Shown: one piece after another, positions 59,217 through 64,000 of the stretch
How positions within the stretch are numbered: the first letter of the stretch is position 1
Layout: every line of letters begins with the position of its first letter
Origin: Cornus controversa
Lineage: Eukaryota > Streptophyta > Magnoliopsida > Cornales > Cornaceae
Assembly (NCBI GenBank): GCA_026545225.1
Contig: CM048849.1
Coordinates: forward strand, 26,608,836-26,672,835
Reading direction: 5' to 3'
Length of the DNA stretch: 64,000 bases
Position numbers and translations under genes: made by a program
The notes under the pieces: model-generated
The model's input: only the letters and a program-made list of their open reading frames with translations
Told to the model about the DNA's origin: nothing
Database searches by the model: none

Positions 59217-59849
59217 TCTCATCCCGTTCTTCCTTTTCTTGACACCATCTCGCTATTGGTGTCTATTGATATACTCATTCTTGATATTATATATAAAGCA
59301 CCCAATAACCATTCATGATGTTGTCAACTCTGATAAACGATTTGTAAAAGTATCAACAATCTAAACTTCATACATGATGTAATTGTTATTCAGTTCATCT
59401 ATTTGAAATAATGAGTTAGTTAATTTATTATTTTGTTTCAATATTGTAAAAGAATATTAAACATGAAAATGGCATGAAAAATAGTAGTAACTGAACTTAT
59501 AAACCAAACAAAAATTAAATTTGAAAAGTGTTAAGATGCTAGATTTTAGGTCTGGAAAGTGAAAATAACAAGGTAAATTATAGATATAAACAAGGAAAAG
59601 TATATTAGAAAGTGAAAATAACATGGCAAATAATTTACATTACCAAAGCAAAGTTTGTTGGAAAGATTTTAGATTTTGAATTCTCAAGGATTTGAGGCAG
59701 TGAAAACTATAATGGGTTTAATTATTTTGTGATGGGACTCTTTACAGCTCCACATAAGGTATACGACAATCGTTTGGGATGAACGTTTATTGGTTTCTAA
59801 TTTTGAATTCTATGGCTGGGTTTTTTATTTTAAATTTTTGGTTTTTATT
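59217..59849. other. Gene-free AT-rich stretch
   Basis: No ORF above noise, no terminal repeats and no RNA gene seen. The sequence grades into the relic of the 1.1 kb unit that follows. Confidence 0.4.
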
Positions 59850-60095
59850 ATTAAATTATTTGGGTATGAAAAAGGAAACCTTTTGGTTTTTATTATTACA
59901 TTATTTGGGTCAAAAGAAAAAGTCAATGGAAGTGTCAACATTTTTCGTTTGGGATTAAAATAAATTTTTTTATACGCAACAATTGGTTTTATGTTAGTGG
60001 ACAATGTGACTTAACCTAGTTAAGTGAATGTCAAATAAAAAAATTGACAACTAAAGAAAAATGGAGAGAATGTCCATCCATATTTAGTGACTAGA
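59850..60095 (-). repeat. Inverted relic of the 1.1 kb array unit
   Basis: The complement of this stretch matches part of the tandem unit at 9110-9310: gacattctctccatttttct, cataaaaccaattgttgcgt, attttaatcccaaacgaaa, gttgacacttcc and gacccaaataatgtaataat. It is a single diverged copy, about 47 kb from the array and in the opposite orientation, so the unit is a dispersed family rather than a private local repeat. Confidence 0.7.
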
Positions 60096-60294
60096 TGTAA
60101 CTTTTAATTAACCTACATAATGCATATAAAGGGTTTGTGGAATCAAAAAGTTTTGCACTTTCTATGTTGTAAAGCCACGAAAAATCCCTTACCAAAGGAG
60201 AAAAATAAAAATAAATAGATCTTTTTGTATTTTAACACAAAAGTATGCTAAGAGAAGGCTTACTGCAGACTTAAAATGTGTGTCTGTTAGATTA

Positions 60295-60660
60295 TATATT
60301 TTCTATTATATCTGCTATCAGATAATATATTTAATATTATATTATTTACTTACTATTTTGGTTTTATCCTAAACCACCCAAGTTTTTTTATACCCTTTCC
60401 TAAACAATCTAGGATTAGGATTTTTTATCTCCTAAGTTTACTTAGTCTCCAAGATTATGTGCCTATAAATAACTCTTTATGTATTGTTCATATTAATATA
60501 TCAATCAATTCATTCTATACAATATTCTTCTTTATTTCTTACATGATATTAGAGCTAAGATTGTCGAATTCTCTTATTGTGCTCATGCCTCCTTTTGGCA
60601 CTAGTATTGTAAAAGAGAATTTCTAAATTTAGTAGAAATAGTTGTAAAAATGAATATACA
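60295..60660 (+). mobile_element. Copia-type 5' LTR plus primer-binding site
   Basis: A 249 bp LTR, 60295-60543, begins TGTTAGATTATATATT and ends TTATTTCTTACA. It contains a TATA-like tataaataac near 60466. It is followed directly by tgatattagagctaagat, a diverged form of the tRNA-Met primer-binding site tggtatcagagc, and by ~100 bases of leader. The rest of the element is absent. The short LTR and PBS suit Ty1/copia. A fossil with no coding parts. Confidence 0.7.
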
Positions 60661-60687
60661 TGTATGTTATATATACACTCATAGGAT

Positions 60688-61258
60688 TAGGGATGGCAAC
60701 GGGGCGAGGTGGGGCATGTTTTGCTTTTCTCGTCCTGGCAACCGTTTAACTTTTCCCGCCCCGCTCCCTTCTGGCAACCGTTTACAAAATCATCTCCAAA
60801 CTCTATCTCTGAAACCGTTTAACTTTTTCCTCCCCACTCCATTTATGCTATCATTTAGTTTTTTTTTTAAAGCAAAATTTTAATATTTAGATTTCCTTTA
60901 TATAGTCAAAAATTTATATAGACAAAAATTTAATATATAGGCAAAAATTTAACCCAATCCTTATTTTTCCATCCACAAAAAAAGAAATAAAAAAATATAC
61001 ACACAAAAACACAGAGAATGAAATATATATAGGTTTCCTTTATATATAATATATTAGTGTGTGTGTATATATATATATACACACCTAAACGGGACAGGGC
61101 GAGGTGGGTACCCGTCAGGGTAGGGCCTTACTCCCGCCCCAGCCCCAAACTCGTGCTAGTTATTTCTCTTAAATCTCATCCTCACCCAATTTTCTTAAAT
61201 GATTCTATAAACGGATTTTAAACAGGATAGTATGTGGCGGGACAAATTGCCATCCCTA
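60688..61258. mobile_element. hAT-type MITE
   Basis: A 571 bp element with TIRs TAGGGATGGCAA and TTGCCATCCCTA, flanked by the 8 bp TSD CATAGGAT / CATGGGAT (60680-60687 and 61259-61266; one mismatch). Both termini are GC-rich (acggggcgaggtgggg; acgggacagggcgaggtggg), a pattern seen in plant hAT MITEs. It is non-coding; the ORF at 60650-60883 is an artefact of these repeats. Confidence 0.82.
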
Positions 61259-61266
61259 CATGGGAT

Positions 61267-62781
61267 GTCATATTTGTACATCAATTTTGGACTCTTTCAG
61301 TATAGTAACTTTTAACAAGTAACGAGTTACATTGAAAAGTGCAGTGTAATAATTTTTTTTTTGAGATGACCGTGATTATGATAGTGATTTTGAAAGACAA
61401 TTGTATATCAATTTACTTGGGGGGCAAATTGCAAAAAAATTCTTTTATCTTATGAGGGTTTTTATTGTGACGAAAATGTCTCCTCCAAATACAAAAAAGT
61501 AAAGAAAATGCAGAAAAGAGAAATTACAAGTAGGCCAATCTCTTTATAATAATAAAAAAATCAATAAATCGTACTTTTTTCTTTGAATGAGTCGAGTGAC
61601 CATGCTATCAATTTTCAATAACATCATTAATTAATTCATTTCGATAAATATTTTCATATTAATTCAAAATCTCTCAAACTTTATCTTTTATAATTTGTAA
61701 TTGTATATTTTGCAATTTATTGAATATTTATGTTTATATTTAATTTTCTCTATAGAAAATTTATTTATTCTCTAATATTGTAATATTATTATTTTTATTT
61801 GGCAAAAAACATTGAATAACTTCTTAGAGGATTAATACAAATTTTGTTCTATGCTTAAAATAAATAAATAAAAATTATAAAAGAAAGGTCAAAAAGTGAG
61901 AGATTAAAACTATATTGAAAATTGAGATTAACCGGAGATAAAATGATAAAACAATGACATAGAAATAAAATTACTCGCAAACCACCTATTCCTCATATTA
62001 TATACAATTACAAATTATAAATGATAAAATGTATGAATTAATGATATTGTTGAAAATTGATAGTAACATGGTCTGTATCGGCGGCTCGTTCCACCGTATG
62101 GTATGATATGATTTTGTTCGTTTTGAGTCAAGCTCGTACTGTTTTATTCTTAAATTTTACTCCCAAATACTTTTATACTAATTGGAGATAAAATTACACA
62201 TATAAACACATCCCCTAACGAATGGCATAACCATCTCTACAAGCTTAGTTTCCATCTCCTCACTTCAGAGATGACAAAAAATTCCCTCTATTGCACAGTC
62301 TAGGTAAAAACCCAATTGATTGACTTTATTTTTAAATTTTTTTTTTTGTCAATTCTAATTTTATCCGTAGCATATTTGTGCACAATTGGTTCATACATTA
62401 TATCATTCATTCATCTTAAATTCATAATAATTTTTGTCCAAAATATTTGCATCACAACTACTTTTTTTCTTCCTATAATACCCTTCTAATAACATCCAAA
62501 ACCAATGCTTTCATGTGAGACAATCTTTAAAAAAAAAAAAAAAAAAGGAAAAATGTTTAAAACTAATAATATTTTCCCAAAAAACGAAAAAAAAAAGAAT
62601 GAACACTGAGTACTACTGTTTCTATGAACAGTTTGCTTATATGAGAACCAACTTGTCTTTTCTCCTTTTCCATCTTTGTATCTATGTGCATTAAAATGAA
62701 CAATCCAAACAGCCCCTAAAGTAGACAAAAATAAAATCAGGAAAAAAAAAGCAAGCAAAATTATATCTAAATATGAATTGT
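61267..62781. other. Intergenic sequence and 3' flank of the bHLH gene
   Basis: AT-rich DNA with no gene. The 'catggtctgtatcggcggct' block near 62068 is an isolated less AT-rich spot. The part nearest 62781 would be the 3' UTR of the - strand bHLH gene, with poly(A/T) runs at 62528-62546 and 62587. The 90-codon ORF at 62486-62758 has no family features. Confidence 0.45.
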
Positions 62782-63730
62782 CTATAATAGTAAAATCTCT
62801 CTCTTGATCTTCTCCGCCGTGTGTACTCCATCGCCGCCGTTAACCACCGCCGTGATCGTCAACTTCAAGTGCTCTTCGTTGACGGAGACATTCACCGCTA
62901 AAACCTCTGCCCGATGCCTCGCAAAGACCCCAACAATCTCCGTCACCAAACAGTATCTCCGAACCAACGACTCGATCTCAAAGAACACCATTCCATCGGA
63001 AATAGCAACGTCGACCGAGAAATTCCGGTTGGTACAGTGAGACAATGTTGGGTTTTTTGATGACGACGCCGCCGGCGACAGTAGCTTCTTCAGCTCCTCC
63101 ATCCTCTCTCTTTCTTTCTCAAGTCGTCGAATATATTCAATTGTACTAGAAACAATCGTCTCCCTCGATGCCTACAATTGTGTGTGTATATGTGTGCGTT
63201 AGTATATGTACAGAGTTATACATATAATTCACCAAATATATATGTTTTTCGTATATTTATGTACATACGTGCGTTGATATATATGTCAATAGGACATGAA
63301 TAGAGCTTGTTGAATTGTATTTGAGAAAACCCAATTACCATAGAAAGAGATTAGGGATTTGAAGAACAGAGAACATCTCTGTATATCTAGATGTATATAT
63401 GTGTGTACATATACATTTAATTCACCAAAATGAATGTATACACATGTGCTGGTACAGATATATATATGTGTGTGTGTGTGGAGGGGGGGAATAGAATTCA
63501 ATTACCTTAGGGAAGAGATTAGGATTGGGGAGGATGGATTGAAGAAGAGAGAACATTTCGGTGATTTTCTCTCTCCTGGCACGTTCCTTCTGTATACTCT
63601 CCCTATGATCAATGGCTTTTTGTCTGCTTCTCTTTCTGGAATTGGAGCCCTTTTCGTCAATGGAGGGTACTGTAAGTGTGGGCGAGAACTCCGATAATGG
63701 AGGAATCACAGAGTCACTGTAACCCTCCAT
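62782..63730 (-). CDS. bHLH transcription factor, two exons, 204 aa
   Basis: Exon 1 is 63730-63506 (75 codons, start MEGYSDSVIPPLSEF) and exon 2 is 63171-62782 (129 codons plus stop). The intron is GT-AG in phase 0. The bHLH domain spans residues ~41-100: basic region DHRESIQKERARRE, helix 1 KITEMFSLLQSILP, loop, helix 2 SRETIVSSTIEYIRRLEKER. Glu49 and Arg53, which contact E-box DNA, are present; the usual G-box His is Ser45. An ACT-like C-terminus follows (about 115-204, FSVDVAISDGMVFFEIESL). An upstream in-frame ATG at 63805 exists, but the acidic/basic run it adds looks like 5' UTR. It acts in the nucleus as a dimer; the subgroup is not determined. Confidence 0.88.
63172..63505 (-). repeat. 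bHLH intron with duplicated exon-1 end
   Basis: On the - strand the intron contains 'agagatgttctctgttcttc', 'aaatccctaatctctttcta' and 'tggtaattgggtttt' (about 63385-63325). These resemble the last part of exon 1 and its donor ('atgttctctcttcttcaatc', 'cctaatctcttccctaaggtaattg', about 63560-63500). The following 'ttggtgaatta.atgtatat' also recurs twice. The intron thus appears to hold a ~170 bp tandem duplication including a pseudo-exon end and a GT donor. It also carries (TG)n and (TA)n runs. Confidence 0.65.
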
Positions 63731-63848
63731 GATTTCCAGAAACAGTTTGCTTGTTTCCTTTTCTTCTTCTATTTCTCTCTCTCTTTCCTTTCCTTTATCC
63801 CTCATATAATACTGTTAACAAATACATATATTATATATATATAACACA

Positions 63849-63883
<35 letters not shown>

Positions 63884-64000
63884 GAGAGAGAGACAGAGAG
63901 TTGGGTCGTTGGCATATATATGGAGGGAAGTGATATTTGGTTTTAATTGGTTAAGGAAACTGTTAGAATATTTGCTGAGGCGAGAGAGAGATCAGTTGGC
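63731..64000 (-). promoter_or_regulatory. 5' flank of the bHLH gene
   Basis: Upstream of the ATG is a purine-rich leader on the - strand (aaagagagagagaaatagaa) and then a microsatellite block, (AC)n-(AT)n-(GA)n, at 63846-63900. 'tatataatatat' near 63825-63840 is a plausible TATA region. Pyrimidine/purine leaders of this kind are common in plant 5' UTRs. The window ends before a full promoter could be seen. Confidence 0.45.

Noticed and set aside
62486-62758. 90-codon - strand ORF
   Set aside because: It lies in the 3' flank of the bHLH gene and is made mostly of poly-Phe from A-runs.

Overview
The window is nuclear DNA of a flowering plant, most likely a eudicot. It is AT-rich, has short GT-AG exons separated by long introns, and is dominated by plant transposon families: Tekay-type and Athila/Tat-type Ty3/gypsy elements, copia LTRs, a Cassandra TRIM, a CACTA element, hAT and Mutator-like MITEs and a tRNA-derived SINE. 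No family was checked against a database. Assignments rest on motifs, termini and target-site duplications (TSDs) read directly.

Layout. (1) 1-7.3 kb: the 3' part of a host gene on the + strand. Five exons splice into one frame whose C-terminus resembles plant organelle PPR-family proteins. Its introns hold a Mutator-like MITE, a SINE and a solo copia LTR. (2) 7.8-13.2 kb: four tandem copies of a ~1.1 kb unit, three of which took different insertions (none in the third): a hAT element and a Mutator-like hairpin MITE in unit 1 and a Cassandra retroelement with 5S-rRNA-like LTRs in unit 2. An inverted relic of the unit lies near 60 kb. (3) 13.2-15.5 kb: unclassified repeats. (4) 15,471-41,335: one Tekay/Del-type gypsy element on the - strand, flanked by a perfect ATGAA TSD. 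Its left LTR contains a 2.6 kb solo LTR and an 11.2 kb Athila/Tat-type element; its right LTR contains a 1.6 kb solo LTR. (5) 43,472-55,794: a CACTA element with a decayed TNPA-like gene, subterminal repeats and a repeatedly duplicated 5' region. (6) 55.8-62.7 kb: a second Cassandra copy, an Athila-family solo LTR, an HMG-box relic, a copia LTR and a hAT MITE. (7) 62,782-63,730: a complete two-exon bHLH transcription factor gene on the - strand.

Chronology by LTR divergence counted by eye: the outer gypsy element differs by about 9% over its first ~375 LTR bases (roughly 3-4 My at 1.3e-8 substitutions/site/year), and the nested Athila-type element by about 19 of 1,516 bases (roughly 0.5 My). 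The nesting order agrees with these ages.

Only the two ends carry probable host genes, and nothing suggests that they act together. The most unusual items are the young Athila-type element, which has a non-gag-pol ORF3, a palindrome cluster and four polypurine-tract-like motifs but no integrase I can recognise; the tandem array with its different insertions; and an exon-derived duplication inside the bHLH intron. I did not find an entirely new kind of system.
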